From assembly GCA_916613615.1 (NCBI GenBank), contig OU744725.1:66472575-66536574 (forward strand): 64,000 bases of DNA. The letters run 5' to 3'. Below the pieces are notes generated by a model that did no database searches, had not been told where the DNA came from, and saw only the letters and a program-made list of their open reading frames with translations. Every line of letters starts with the position of its first letter. The stretch's first letter is position 1. Positions 22,923 to 38,300 of this stretch are shown in pieces. A program made the translations under genes and the position numbers. Origin of the DNA: Steromphala cineraria (Eukaryota > Mollusca > Gastropoda > Trochida > Trochidae).

Positions 22923-25900
22923 GTTTTATTGATGCAACTACGAAAGACAAAGTAATTTAATTTAGTAGTATCTTGAATTTTATTCATATATGAAATCTGA
23001 TTTTCTTCAGAGGAAGCTATGAGCAATGACAGTTATGTGTTATCAAAGCGATTAATGTCATTTTATACATAAGCATTAGGTGAGTTTTTTATGTAATATT
23101 TTCTATAATATTCTTACATGAACTTTATTCAAGCTCTATATATCAAATTGTTAGCAAGGCTTGATCTTTAAAATGAAGGAAAATATTTCATTGATTCTTT
23201 TGAAACTCTTACCTCTTACTGGCAATTTTTCAAAACTTTACAATGTAACATTTATCCTTCAAAAAGTGAAATGGTTATTAAGTCAAATTACCCTGTCAGT
23301 GAGAGTGAGTGAGTGTCCTCTCGTCCTACAGAAGAAAACATGCCGCTTCGTGTTGTTGTGCGATCAATGCCAAACCTCTTCAACGGTTTCGGAATGAATC
23401 TTTTGGAAATGTCATTTTCATCATATTAGCTTCTCCTGTCAACTTGAATCTAACTACAAAGATAGTCGAATTCAAACAAGTCACTGTTCATCTTAATGTC
23501 AGAGTAAATTTTCAATATGCCATGGTTGGAATTTGTCTCCGGCAATAGTGCCAGATCGATAATTTTTACTTTGTTTGAGAACTGGGCTATATATGTCTGA
23601 GAGACAGATATGACATTCAATAATACTCAAAGAAATGTGTGATTTGGCATGCATGCTACATTATGCTTTTTTGAATCTAATGATAATTGAATCTTATCAA
23701 AATAATGGATTGTAAATGGATCTTTGTCTGTAATGCAAAATTATGCTTATTTTGAGTCTAATGTTAATTGACACGTATCTAGATACATAATTGTAACTAT
23801 ATCCTTATCACTATAACCAATTAGATGAAACAAGAAACGGATTCCTGAATCAACTGTAAGTGGATGAAACAGGTATATGTAATTTTGGCACGCATTATAT
23901 ATCGTTCTTATTTTCAATCGAATGATATTTGACACATCTCAATATTGGATTGTAAATGCATCATGATCTGGAATGACTATAACCCAGTATAGGAAAGAAG
24001 AAAGGATGTATGAAAAGCAGAAATGGATGAAGCAGGAATTGCAAAATGTCAACACTATTTATGCCAAACGCTGAATAACTCTTGTCATCTTTGGTTTTTT
24101 AGGAACCTAATTCATGGAAATATGGCGATTGTGTGTAATCTGAACAAATAATGTAAACTTGATTTGATACATTAGTTCATTTGAAGTCAGATTCTCTTTT
24201 CAAATCCAGTTCAATAAAGTCTGGAGACGAGAACAAATGATCTGAGAAATAACCGGAAACATGTTCTTGGATTCCTTGTGTGTGACAGCAATGGAGAGGG
24301 CCTAGACACAGTGTCTAAACGGATGTTTCTTTCACCAGCAATGTAAAAGCATCGATTTCAAATAACTTCGAAATACTTCCTCTTATATTTGAAAGATAGT
24401 TGCGAATGCAGTATTTTCATCAGAACTGTATCATGGTACAATATTAGGAAAAAGGAGCACTAAAAAGCAGACACCTTTGTTTGTTGCTGTCTTCCTGTCA
24501 TCATCTTGGTGTGTCCACTCCCTACCGGATACACGACAGAGAGCCATAAGTGCCTTTGATCTTCCTTGCAATTCCTCTACATGTTCATCTTCAATTATTT
24601 TATATGGAATGCCCCCATTCGTGCACTATTTGCCTCACTTTTCTCGTGGCTCTAGCCATGTTTTACCATTCGGGTGGGAATGCATGGCATTACTTGACAT
24701 GGTCAGTTTGAGCGTTGTGATTTTCTACTATTTAACTAAGACGACTACCTTGTTGATTTGATGTTAAACTTTTGAAAGAAAATTGACCCTTTTTCATCCA
24801 ATGCATTTTCTTGACAATTCTTCTTCTTATTTATTGTGTTTTAACTGTCAATGTTGAAGAATACATTGGAGTTTAAATGATACATATTTCACATAGTTGA
24901 ATAAAATCATATTATCATCACTGATCACTTTCTTAAAGATATTAATGATTTTTAGATTCTTTAATTTTAGATTTCTTTAAAATACATTAATAAAGAAACG
25001 AGGCTGGCGTGCTCAATGGGTCATGGTGAATTTGATTGATTCAGAATTGATTAATTTTTAAAAACGGTTTCATTAAGATTGGTTGAGACTTTCAATTAAC
25101 TCACAATTGTGGAAAATATCAATGTAATGAATATTATTTTGGGATTGATATGATCTATGTTCAATCTTTTGATTTTAAGTAGAGTAAGATTTAAAAGTAC
25201 ACAGATTCACAACTGTCATTTTTGTTATTATATTGTTCAAACTCCTTGTTATATCTTCTTCATAATAAATGAAACGCTCTGAACTATCACCTTTGATACG
25301 AGGGCAGAATAATAACTTTGAAGCTAACCTGTTGAGCCATGTTAATCAACGGGACACTAAATTTGGACTAAGAGAATCCTGAGAAATTATTTCGTAAGGT
25401 GCAATTTGTCAAATAATATTTTTCCTAACTTTCTGATTTCTTTTCATCCAAGAAAGAGGACACAACTGCAGAACAGACTTCACACCTTTAATAGTAGTAA
25501 TAGTAGTGGATTCACTACATACACGATTACCGACGCCTTGCACTTGGAAAATTTGTAAAATGCGGTTGCCATTTAAAAGTTGCTACAACAAACACTGCGT
25601 ATTTAGCAGGGATAGGAAAACAATAAAATCTACAATTTCTTTCCTGATTGTATATATTTCCCAGAATTTATTCTACATTATCCCAGGCTAATTCGATTTC
25701 AGTTAAGTTCGTATCAATAACTATTTTTGACATTTTAACAACTGTCTATAATGTTCAATTTTGAAAGAAAGCCTGTCAAAATGTTTAAAGAAAAATCCAT
25801 GAAAAAATTCACTCGAAGAAAATATGATATGACTATGCATTTCCTTTATATGTCAAATGATGGGTTCAATGTTTTATGTGCCATTCATTATTCGATGTTC

Positions 25901-28874
25901 CCAACCTTTTTCGTCAACATTTGTATATCGCACACACATAAGTTGCTTGAATGTCTGATGAGTCAATTCGAAACTGTTTCTAAATGAAGTCAGTGAGACC
26001 CTGTTTCTATGTCTCATTCATATAAACTCTCCCGAAATCTTAAGCTTTCTAAACTAATCATTATGATTAATTATAATTTGGTATACACTCATCATATTGT
26101 AATTTATCAATCTTGCATGTTTAATGCATTGTTAATTATTTTAACTTCTTGTTGTATAATGTTAAATCTTTGAATCTGCAAGTCAAAAGTATCGCAATTG
26201 TAACGTTTGTTGTGTTTATCTAACTCTATTTTTGTCTAGTGTACCCGATTCACTCCTTCCACATTGAAGTTTCATGGTTTATACAGATAGTATAGTCACA
26301 AATTTGCGAAATCGACAAATCTAAATTATAGCATACACCAATATTGTTAGAGATTATATGATGTATTACATTCGATCGTGGACCAAAATAGTAACATTGA
26401 AGGTTTTTGAAGCAAATTTGCATTGCATTGTTACAGACTTTAATGATTTTAAATGAGAGACTGGAGCACTCATAAGATTCAGTTATGCAAATGAATGAAA
26501 TGAACTATATTACATTTGCGTTAATAGATAAAAATGTAAATGTAATATCACTTAAAAAGATTAAATTCAATAGACGTTGAACCATGTAAACACTAGTGTA
26601 ATGTAATTATATTGGGTTTAACCTCAATAAACCATTTTCGAGAAAACCAGTTCCTTTACATTTAAATCACGAAAATTCCCAAATAATGTTTGAAATAAAG
26701 TACATTTTTTTTGACAAAATGTTTGACAATGCTTCTTATCTCAAATCCTTTACAATTAATTATTATTTATAAAGTTTATTTCTTTTAGAAGAAAATGTAT
26801 AAAAGTGCATCTCAAAATATCTCATTTATGATTAGGATTTTGAATTTTATCATAATTTTGCATCCAGATGAAAAAAGACTTTTCTGAACTCTCGAGTAAC
26901 AAATTGAAATCGATTTAACATATTACCATTATCATTTTTGACTGAGCAGATTGAGATTGTCTTGACCAAACATATAAATGAATGAAAATTTTGATCGAGC
27001 AATGGAGGATAATAATCTCTCACAGGTTCAACTTTGAGCTTACGACCTGAATATTAAATAAAAGTAATTTAACCCCGTACCACGTAGGAACTAATGAAAA
27101 GACATGTAATTAATCCTCATTGACTAGTTAAATCTGGCAAATCAAGAATAAGCTCTATATATTGTATTTGGCATTTTTGCACAGGGATGCGTGGCTTGGA
27201 TGATAACATGATTATATTGTTTAGGAGGGCAATACAATCTACCAATGTGTAAAGACACAGGGATAGTACAAACACTGAACAAATTATTGGAAAATCGTTT
27301 CAAATAAAATAACTTAGGTACCTCCAGTGATTCTTTATCAACCACTTCTCTACAAAGGAGTTCATTCCAAAGCAATACGATCACCCAAGACAAGAATATG
27401 ACATCAAATATAAAAACAGGATCTTTATCGCTTTCAGTACTTGGTCTCAATATGTCAGTATTACTTTTAATACATTCAAAATGTTGAAAGTGGTATGTTT
27501 GCTTGCAACTGAAAATGCATGTTATGTAAAGATTGAAATAATGGTGGGAATAAAATGGTTGATAATGAGAAAACACATTTGACTTCATCGATTGAAAGAG
27601 TTACATGGTGAAGACCGTGCATGAAATCAATGCAATTGAAATCCCTGTAACTTGCGTTGTTATTGATTCAAGAGGGTAAATTATTGAAACATAATTTGAT
27701 TCCAACTATACAAATACGATTTATTGTTTTTGTTTTGATTTGAACATATAAGTATTTAACATGTATCACATGACATGACATTTTCCTTGCAGGTCTTGCC
27801 AGTAACGTTAATATCATATTGCATATAGAATCACTTGCTGTGAAATGATTGACTTAAACGGGAAAGAACTGTATTAACAATTCTGTCTTTGAAACCTTCA
27901 AATTACAATGGAATTGCAATGTATCACGGTTCATCAAGATACATTCCAGGGAGAGGCATAGTTACGTTATTCGGCCTAATATTCAAGACATTTTACAATA
28001 AATCTAGCAAATTAGTCCTTCCAGTCCCGTGTCACGATTAATTTAATTAATTTCTGGAGAAAAGAGAATTTGAGATGGACGAAGGCTGTTAATGAAATTG
28101 CTATGAGTTTGTTGACATCGAGATAGGCACTTACCTTATAAGCTTGTTAAAGATTTAGATAACTAGACTTTAACACTCAAATCAATATTCAACTAATTCA
28201 TGATATCATCGTATACTCTTAGAACATGCTTGTGTGAACATTTGAAAGATATCCTGCAATTACAAAAAATATTGTGCATGAAAATATTGTAGGTCAAATG
28301 ATAGTGATGAAAAATTGCACTAATTGTATGTATTATTATATGATTGAAGGTGAGATACTCTGTTCTATCAGTGAAATAAATCTGGCTTCAGTGGTGAAAA
28401 TATAACCTTTCTACCTCACTCGATGAGACGAACATGGTATTGGTCAAGAAAAGACAGATATCCTCTATATATTACACTTTTCGATATCTCCAGAATGCAG
28501 TTTGATTGTGACATGTTGCATATATAAAGGGAAGGAAGCGTAATGGGAACAATTACACTTATACAGTTCTTTAGATACATGGCTACAGAGACGCATGATT
28601 CCGTTATTGTGTCTACTATGAATGATTAAAGAATAAATCAGCATCTAACTCTTTATAATCTGTATCGTTAATCTAAGTCGCTATTTCAAACTGTTTGTAA
28701 TTGGATAATGAACATAGCTAATTGTGACCTTACATCTTACATTATAGTTACATTATGTTGTTCCCAGAATTCAAGTGATGCATTCGGTAAAGGTTAATGT
28801 ATGACACAGATCATTACATTACAATATTACAAGAAGTATGTATCCCTGTGACATGTTTCGGTATTGATTATAGA

Positions 28875-28962
28875 CTGGAGCTGTTGTTGTTGTTGTTGGG
28901 TTGGAGTTTAAAGTCTTCTTTCACCATTAGGTGATGTCGCTGATGTAAGAGTGGAGCTGATC
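28875..28962 (-). repeat. Possible SINE 3' tail with (CAA)n end
   Basis: On the minus strand the segment reads a short conserved region with CATCACCTAATGGTGAAAG and ACTTTAAACTCCAACCC, followed by a (CAA)n run. This arrangement resembles the tail of invertebrate SINEs. A copy lies at 42856-42940 in unit 3. No tRNA-like head is visible next to it, so it is a fragment or a coincidence. Confidence 0.35.
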
Positions 28963-29043
28963 ATAGCCTTACCTATATGCTATCGTTATCTATATGCGAG
29001 CACCTGACAAGATCAGAGTACCAGGTTGATATCATTATTTATT

Positions 29044-32000
29044 GTCTGCCGCCCACTGTCTGAAGGTGATCCTCTTGAGACAGTGGATTAATAAGAGCAA
29101 ACAGAGAAGCCAATAAAGAGGATTGCTGTCAGATATATGTCAACAGGGCAGATGGTATACGAGTTAATCAAACACATCCTGAAGAGAATTATAAGATAAG
29201 AAGTATAATGGATTATACTTACCAGTGTCTGGCTTATCTCGATTGTCAGAATATGAAATTTATAAGTGACATGTAAACAGTAAAATGTTTTTAAAAGGTG
29301 GTACCTTTGTTTCAATAAGTTATTAGTTAGAAATGATCTTTGACAATGATAAGAAAAAGAGAAACATGATGTATGCTGATTAATGAGATAACCCGAAGGG
29401 ACAATTAAGAGGTAAAAATAAAGTAGATTTGATTTAGTCTGTCAATTTCATGACAACATTTGTATAGGAAGAAGTATATAATGAAAGAAGCTACAGATAA
29501 GTGTACTATTTACAAAACCCCTTAGTATGAAAAACCCCATCCCTGAATTCCACTTCATACTAATGTATGTCGTTATATCATAATTTAATTTTTTTTAAAT
29601 AATCTGTTTAAATAATTTTTTTTAAAGTAGTCGGCTAAGTGGTCGTCCTGTTTTTATTCGAAGCATACGAGTGGTGACTATGACTTACGCCTCGGGCTCA
29701 ATTTTATTCTGACGTAACAAATTGACAAAGCGTCGATGCTAGCTGTACTTTAGAAAATCGGTGTTAACAGTATCATGGACATCATTTAACATTCATCTAT
29801 TACACGGGGCAAATCCAGTTTCTTTCTATTAATGAAAATGTGATGATGATACTTTGAACAAATAAACGATTATAACTGCCCTGTACATGATGTAAACTTG
29901 AATCTCATTTATGTCTAAGTTGCTTGCTCATAATTTTTTTTATGTGACTTGCTTGTCAATTGGAAGATAAAAGTATTTGAACTCAATGATGTTGTTTATA
30001 CTTGAATATCAACCATGTTATGCTGGGCAACGTAAAACCAATTCATCCATGTATTTGTTCCAGTAATCAGTAGATATTTCTACTTGAATTACACAGAGGT
30101 TTAATTTTCAGAAGAAATGCCAATATAGAAGCGAACGTTGTTTTTCAATTCATAAGGGTCACCTAGTTTAAATCATGCAGTCATTGGATTTCTAAACGTT
30201 ATGTATATTAATGCACTTATGTTTTCTGTTTTGTATAAATTTTACATGTTTATCAATGGCAAAACTTTATGTGAAATCAAAAGATGAAGGGTCCTGAGAA
30301 CAAGAAAAATGACTTCCTTCCATTGACACGACCATGGAACTGTTACAGTTACAAACTACTGAACAAAATGACTCTTTTCAACAATACAGCTGCGTACTTC
30401 GTTCGTATGTTACAGAATCAAATAACCTATAACGTGGTTTGGGTTTTGACGTCAATACCTTCAGCTGAATTAAGGGATCATCCATTGTTTATTTATAAAC
30501 TATCCACAATGTTACTTATGCTTAGGATTGTCTAGTTTCTTGTGTCAAAGTTTGGCGAAAGGACATAAATTGATTGATGTTAATTTTAAAATAAAACACC
30601 TGTGAATGTATAAACCTGAAAGTTTAATTATTTTCAACACAAGACATGTTTTTCTTTAATAAATAAAATCCTCTTTTAAGAAAGAGGTATTTCTGTAGGT
30701 CTAAAACGTATTTATAAAATTTATTTGACGTTTAGATTCATTTGAACAAGTCTTCTCCTTCAAAATTCAAACCAAAAGGGTCTTGAGAGAAGAACAAATA
30801 ATCGGAAACATGTTCTTGGACTCCTTCTCTGAACCGGAAATGGTGAGAGCCTAGACACGGTGCCTCATCTGTATATAATATACAACGGTTGTTTCCTCTT
30901 TACAAGTAATGTAAAAGCAATGAGTTTAGATAACTTCACAATACTTCATCTTAGATTTGACAGAAAGTTGCAAATGCATTGTTTTCATCAGAAATGTATC
31001 TGTATCTCATTGGCAACAGATATTTCCTTTACGGTGATGTAAAAGTATTCAATGACTATGAAAATCCATGATTTTCCTTTTTTAGAGCGGTTACTCATGC
31101 AATTTTTATTTGAAAAACGAAATTTGTTATTAAGTGATTAAAGCTTTTAAAACCTGCCTGTATTGTATCTATGTCTAAATAATATGAATTTAGAAATATA
31201 ATATTTATCATATATTATCTATTATAGAATTTGATATATGGAAATATAATACTTATTAATAAATCAAACATTGCAGGATAAGTACTTAGCTTTTGAAGAA
31301 TGTATACAATAGTACAATCAGACAAATTGAACAATAAGATTATATGATTTGTTTTGGGACGTTTGAACCATCAAGTAGTTTTTTAATCAATTCCAAAGTG
31401 ATTAGAAGTTCCATACATTGAGAACGAATAGTTTACACTGACATTATGAAATGCATTGAACTTTTTGGTACACTCTGTTCCAAGAAGACACATCATTTTC
31501 TATAAAGCACTGAATCTCAAAAAACTAAAGTGATAAATGGATTCTGACAATTGCCAACGTTATTAAAGGAGAAAATAACATCAAAGATATTGGGACCAAT
31601 TTCATTATAACAATCCTTTTCTTATTGAAGTTTCATGATCAAAGAAAAAATCAAAATGAGTTTTGGAAAGTCACCATGTTTCAAAATATGAGCTATGAAA
31701 TATATACGCAAATAGGAAGGATATTTGGTTTATCATATTATAAGAAGCAAACTAATTTATTTTGTGTAAATGAAGAATTTGGAATTTTTAAGCTTGAAAC
31801 TGAAACTACGGCAAATTGTAAAAGAGTCTTATGGTATAATTAGCAGCTCATTAAGTAAAATCGTCTTTGATTTCATCGATTGAAATAGTTATATGGTGTA
31901 AACCAATTTACATGACTGTGCATCAAATTAAATGAATTGAGATCCTGGTACTGGAGCTGTTGGCACAGATAGATTTGCGTCAAAATATGAATCTACATAT

Positions 32001-33160
32001 AGCAAGCTTTTATGTCGATATTTCGCTATTTGTATTTATCTTTCACTATACATACTATTTGACAGACCTGTAACTAAATAAGGGCACGTATAATTAATTG
32101 ATAATCAACAAAGTCCATCAACCATAAATCATCCTTGCCTCTCTTATACTACCACATTAAATTGTAAACAGGAAACTTTATGTCGTTATAAACACTGGAA
32201 TAATTATAATATTGACAATTGATTAAATTTATCCATCAACGAATTAACGTTCCTTAACGGAGGTAGTTCAAATTTAACAGTATATGAACTGGAAGTAACA
32301 CAATTAGAATCTCCACTTCAGTGAGATTAAGCATTGTATCACAGCTCATCAAGCCCAAGTCTACAGAGGGATATAATCAAGTTATTCTGTGCGACAATCA
32401 GGACCTTTAAAAATCAGGTTAGCGTTCAAATCTTTGGAGTCCAATGTCAAGATATAATTGGTCTAGATAAGAAGCGTGCTACATTGATTTGGGCTGTTAT
32501 TCTTTTTGATTGCCCTTCCCATGTTACGGGTTCTTTATTGAAGTATTAAAAGTCAATCGTGCTATCTGACAACAACACAACTGAATGGACTATTGGCCTA
32601 AAGTTTGTCCAGTAATAAAACGCTGAAACAACTCTGTCCAGTTATTCCATGTTGCTGAGGTTGGACTTACATAGAAACCACAATCAAAGGCATTGGTATC
32701 TCATTTTAAAGCATTCAGGGAATAGGTATAATACTTATTGTTTTTTTTAGGGAATATGTATATTTCTTGGAAACTTCAGAGAATATACATAATCAGTTAG
32801 TGAATCAGGTAATATACATAATCACTGGAAAAATTAGGGTTTATAATATTAACTTTAACATATATACATATTGATTCCGGGATGAACTATTGCATGAAAC
32901 TGATCATGAAGTATATGAATCAGACATATCGGTAATTCTTTGGGTATTGATTACCCTATGAAACTGATCATAGTCCACATATAACAAGATGTATGATTTC
33001 ATTCAAAGTTGTAACTATCATGTTCTAAACATATCAAAGCGACTTATAAGTACAAAACTTGAGATATATGGTCTTAAACTAAAAAGGAGATTCGTACACA
33101 TGTGTTAAAACAAATATCTATATTATTTCGATATTGGTTACCCAATGAAACTTATCTATT
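29044..33160. repeat. Module B (unit 2/3)
   Basis: This is a B module with block 1 (29044), block 2 (30795), the unit start word (31553), the TCATCGATTGAAATAG block (31870), the 71-codon open segment (32334-32549) and the degraded AT-rich hairpin cluster (32700-32860). It lacks the minisatellite and the tRNA-like segment, which are found only in A modules. Its second half is nearly identical to unit 1 around 986-1030. No gene is supported in it. Confidence 0.75.
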
Positions 33161-34439
33161 GTCTGCCTCCCACTGTCTGAGGGTGATCCTCTTGAGACAG
33201 TTGATTAATAAGAGCAAACAGAGTAGCGAGTAAAGAGGATTGCTGTCAGATATATGTCAACAGGGCAGATGGAATTCGAGTTAATCAAACAAATCCTTAA
33301 CACATTTAGAAATTATTTATACTTATAGGTATTTGGTTTATTACGGGTCTTATAATAGAAGACACGTGATGTGTTAAAGGGGCTTATTCAGCAAATTCTT
33401 CATATTTGTAATATTTCGTTCAGAAATAAGCCAGAAATGTTCCATGGGGAATTTCCATCTCAAACTATCATACAAATTTCTGTGTGAAACAGTTCCAGGA
33501 ACAAGTTTACCTAACACACTCTTCAATTTCCAGGATATCCAAATGTGTGTTTGAAAGTCAGTTTATATAAGCGGCTGAAGAAAACGGTTCCATAAGAAAC
33601 CTAATCTTGCCCTGATAGTTCACAGAGGAAGAATACAAACAGCGCCACATATTTGTTTCCAGCAAATAATGTTTGTTTCAATATTAGTCCTCTTTAAGCG
33701 ATTTCAAGGTAATCATTACACCGTAGGAAAATTTATTCTAGCTACCAGAATATTTGTGAAATTGATTTTATGTCTCTTTGAAACCATTCCATTGGAAACC
33801 TGGTACATCTCAGAAAAGAACACAAGCAGGAACACCCATTTGTATTCAAAGCAAATACTGTTTGTTTTAATATAAGCCCTCTTCTAGTAATTTCAAGGCA
33901 AACACTACAATTTATTCGAAATATTTATTCATTTTAAAAGAATATTTGTGAAATTGATTTCTGTTTGTTAACCGTCCCATAGACATCTGGTCTTGCTCTA
34001 GACTTCAAGCAATGAGATCTATTCATTATCAAAGTAAATATGCGAATATGAGCACTCTTTAAGTGGGCTAATAATAACAGGCGGTGAAGATTTCATATTT
34101 TTACAGAAGAACAAGTTGTGATCAGGTCGGTACCCTTTTCATTTAAAATTATTATTCCAATCTTTTAAAAAATTACATTTAAATGAATTTATTCACTGAC
34201 AAAAGCTTAAATATACCCAAAAACTAAAAACATTAACACAAATACAAATAAAAAACAAAACTAAATAAATATCTGGAATATTCGTTAATGTTGTTGACAA
34301 TTGTGCATGGTATATTCCCCAGGAAATCCTGTTAATGGCCTTTTACTTTTCAAACAGAAGAGGATCATCATGTGTGTTTGAGTTCCATACTCTTCCTTCA
34401 GAAGCAGAAATGTTACTTTTTAGCTGTGTACGATAAATG

Positions 34440-34652
34440 CCATCTCACTTCAATGGATTCGGGTGACATACCTTGAAATGTAATTGAAATTAAATGAGCT
34501 CACTCCAATGGATTTGGGTAAGATAATTTGGAATGTTATTTACTTAAATGAGCTCACTCCAATGGATTCGGGTAAGATAATTTGTAATGTAATTTACTTA
34601 AATGAGCCCACTCCAAAGGATTCGGGTAAGATAATTTGGAATGTAATTTAAA
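34440..34652. repeat. 54-bp minisatellite, 4 copies (unit 3)
   Basis: This is the equivalent of 3934-5800 with four copies. The copies alternate GAGCTCACTCC and GAGCCCACTCC as in unit 1. Confidence 0.85.
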
Positions 34653-35263
34653 TCATATGAGGTGCTCCTGTCAACTTGATTATTAGATAGAAAGTTTGGA
34701 GTCCTATTCAAACACGCAGCTGTTCTTTACAATGTCAAAGATAATCTTCTATGTGTTCAGATTCGTCTCTCTTCATTGAGTAAAAATGTCAGGTCGATAA
34801 TCTTATTTTTCTGTATTGATTTTTGTTGCATTTTCTAGTGAACGTTGTTTTTTTAAAGATAGGATTACTTAGTTAAACAGAAGTTAAACGGATGTTTCAA
34901 ATCTTAAATACGAAATTGTAATGTCATCTACGTTATTAGTTTGCAGAGATTTCCAGATTGAGACCAATTGAAACATAGGTCTCGAAGGCAAAACATGATT
35001 CAAACAGCAGGTGTATTGAGTGATGCAACGAGAGGTTGTGGGTATATCTGACTTATACCCTACTCCAGCCGAGTTATATTTGAGGGGAAATAGTTTTCTA
35101 CCTTCTCCATGAAAACATGTATTGACCAAACTTTAACTCTTCTATACTCACCTAATTGCAATAAAACTTGGTACTAACTAGTACCTATACACAGCTTTCA
35201 TAGTTAATAAATAACACTATAGACATGACACAACAGAAAGTACCTCTGCTTGTATCAATCCAC

Positions 35264-35317
35264 TGTAGCTCACTTGGCAGGGTCGCTGCTTTGCAACATA
35301 AAGATCCGAATCCCACC
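35264..35317 (+). repeat. tRNA-like segment (unit 3)
   Basis: This is the third copy of the segment described at 6635, differing by one base in the middle (GCTTTGCAAC for GCTCTGCAAC). The A-box-like and B-box-like parts are unchanged. Confidence 0.5.
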
Positions 35318-38300
35318 CTTCTTGTTTAAAATTCTAAAATAATTAAACTCTTAATTTTACGAATCCGTTCATTTGCCAATTTTGAAGATCTCTTAACCTA
35401 ACTAAGATGAAAAATTAGGTGTATATGTAGAGCTGTATCGGCCAATAAATACTGATAAAAAACCCGAAGATGATCAGTTTCATGAAATAGTCAATGCTGG
35501 AATTACCTATTCATATCATGTTCTCATATGCGGGCAATGGACAGTTTCATATGGTAATCAATACCGAAATGTGTTACAGAGATATCTTGTTCATACACTT
35601 CATGATCAGTTTCATGCAATCGTTCATGCCGGAATTACTTATTCGTATACTAGAAACATGGATGTTCCTGTAGGTGACAATCATGAATAGAATAAATAGA
35701 ACTACAATAGGTTTTGCCAAGATTCATAGGGTAATCATTATCAAAATATAGATCGTAATAATTTTGAAATAATATTCTCATTAGGCTTTTTCTTTCTTAT
35801 GAGGATTCTTCCTGTAAAGCTTAAAATGTCGTTCTCAAAAATCAATCTAAATAACATGATATATGTCTGTAGACAATTCATAGAAACAATAATGAAGAAA
35901 TTTGCAATCGCAACGTTTGAAGATTTGTCAGTGACTGTAATGTGTTTAAATGAAGTTTCTAAATAAGCTTCTTCCTTTTCATTGCATATTTTGTTATAAA
36001 ACAACTATTAGCTTGAACTTCTTTTTAACAAAATAACCCCCAAAAACTGAGACATGTCTGTATAACAATCCATAGAAACAATTTTGAGAAAATATGCATA
36101 TGGATGTGAGGACAAATTTCAAATGAGGGTCAAATGAGACATGTTATGATGTGCCAATCATGTGGCTACCATGGGCAAACCATGGCTGTGTCTTGATTTG
36201 ACAAAAAATTTATATAGATTTTGTCAGTATCAATTAACTTCCCTCAATAGTCCCATATTTCTTAAAATTTTACCCATGCGACATTTGCAAGTTACCCCTG
36301 AAGTTAAAATCATAAAGTTCCTAATGGTGAGTCAGTAATATACAAACAAATCTACTATTTCAACATCTACACGGATATAATGAATGAAATTATGAATTTT
36401 ACTTTCTTTAAGAAGAAACAAGTCAATAACTCAATTAGCAAATGGACAATTAATTGTTCTGTCTGACTGATGAGGTTCCATTCCATTTATCAGAGAGAAA
36501 CACAACGAAAAAGGGTGAACAGAGGGAGAGTGAGTAATTGATGGAGAAATAGAGAACATTGGTGAGATTACAGAGGGAGACTTTACTGATACAACTACGA
36601 AAGACAAAACAATTTAATTTAGTAGTATTTGGAATTTTATTCTAATACGAAATCTAAATTCTCAATGTAGCTTTTATCCTTAAAAAAAATGAAATGATTA
36701 TTGAGACAAATTGCCCTGTCAGTGTGAGGTTTTCCTCTCTTCCTACAGAAGAAAACTTGCTGCTTCGTGTTGTTGCGCGATCAAAGCCAAACCTCTTCAA
36801 CAGTTTCGGAATGAATCTTTTGGAAATGTCATTTTCATCATATCAGCTTCTCCTGTCAACTTGAATTTAACTACAAAGATAGTCGAATTCAAACAAGTCA
36901 CTGTTCATCTTAATGTCAGAGTAAATATTCAATATGCCAAGGTTGGAATTTGTCTCCGGCAATAGTGCCAGATCAATAATTTTTACTTTGTTTGATAGGA
37001 CATCCAATAATACTCAAAGAAATATTTGATTTTGGCATGCATGTCATTTTGAATTTAATGTCAATTGACATTTATGTAACTATCGAATTGTAACTACATC
37101 ATAATCACTTTAACCAATTAAATGAAAAAAGATCAGTATATATGATATGTAGGAAGCGGGAATATGTGCTTTTGACACGCATTATGCATTGTTCTTATTT
37201 TGAATCTAATGATATTTGACACATCTCAATATTTGATTGTAAATGCATTATGGCCTGGAATGACTATAACCCAGTAAACGAAACGAGAAAGGATGTATGA
37301 AAAACTGTAATGGATGAAGCAGGAATTGCAAAATGTAAACACTATTTATGCCAAACGCAGAATAACTCGTATCATTTTTGGTTTATTAGGAACCTAATTT
37401 ATGGAAATATGGCGATTGTGTGTAATCTGAAAAAATTAATGTAAACTTGATTTGATACATTAATTCATTTGAAGTCAGATTTTCTTTTAAAATCCAGTTC
37501 AATAAAGTCTGGAGAGGAGTACAAATGATCTGAGAAATAACCGGAAACATGTTCTTGAATTCCTAGTGTGAGGCAGCAATGGAGAGGGCCTAGACACAGT
37601 GTCTAAACGGATGTTTCTTTCACCAGCAATGTAAAAGCAGTGATTTCAAATAATTTCGAAATACTTCCTCTTAGATTTGAAAGATAGTTGCACATGCAGA
37701 GTTTTTATCAGAACTGTATCATGGTACAATATTAGGAAAAAGGAGCACTGAAAGCAGGCACCTATGTTTGTCGTTGTGTTCCCGCCGTTATCTTGGTGTA
37801 TCTGTTACGAACCATCTGGGGCATATTACAATCTGCAGATTGTTCGAACAATCTGCAGATTGTGATCATTCCTAAATTGCACGGTACATGTCCACTACCT
37901 GGCAACTACAAAAGAGAGTCTTGCTACCGTAAATGGCGTGTCTTCGATTTCCCTTGCAATTATTTTACATGTGATGCCCCCATTCATGAACCACTTGCCT
38001 CACTTTACTAATGGCTCTTAGCATGTCTTTTTATTAATTGTGTTTTAATTGTCAATGTTGAAGAATACATTCGATTTTAAATGTAGGAACAGCTTTTCTA
38101 CTATATCATTAAAACATAGTAGAATAAAATCATATTATCTCTTTGATCAATGTCATAAAGATATCAATGCTCTTTTAGATTCTTTGAAGTTTTGAAATAA
38201 ATTATAAAGGAACGAGGCTGGCATGCTCAATATATCTTAATATGACATGGATTGATTCAGAATAGATTGAACTTTTAAAAAGTTTCATAAGATTGATTCA

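Larger units (their letters stand above)
18760..29043. repeat. Module A (unit 2)
   Basis: This is the most divergent of the three full A modules. It lacks the ~200 bases that units 1 and 3 share at 7360-7560 and 35980-36180. It also has a 76-base deletion near 27395, and ~90 bases missing near 24515. It carries its own 541-bp duplication (18842-19923), a TTAA element (20248), a 3-copy 54-bp minisatellite and a 53-bp minisatellite. The longest frame, 27142-27588 on the minus strand (148 codons), exists only because of the 76-base deletion and is broken in units 1 and 3, so it is not called as a gene. Confidence 0.8.

Noticed and set aside
27142..27588. 148-codon minus-strand frame in unit 2
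   Set aside because: It depends on a 76-base deletion specific to unit 2; units 1 and 3 have stops or a different frame at the same place.
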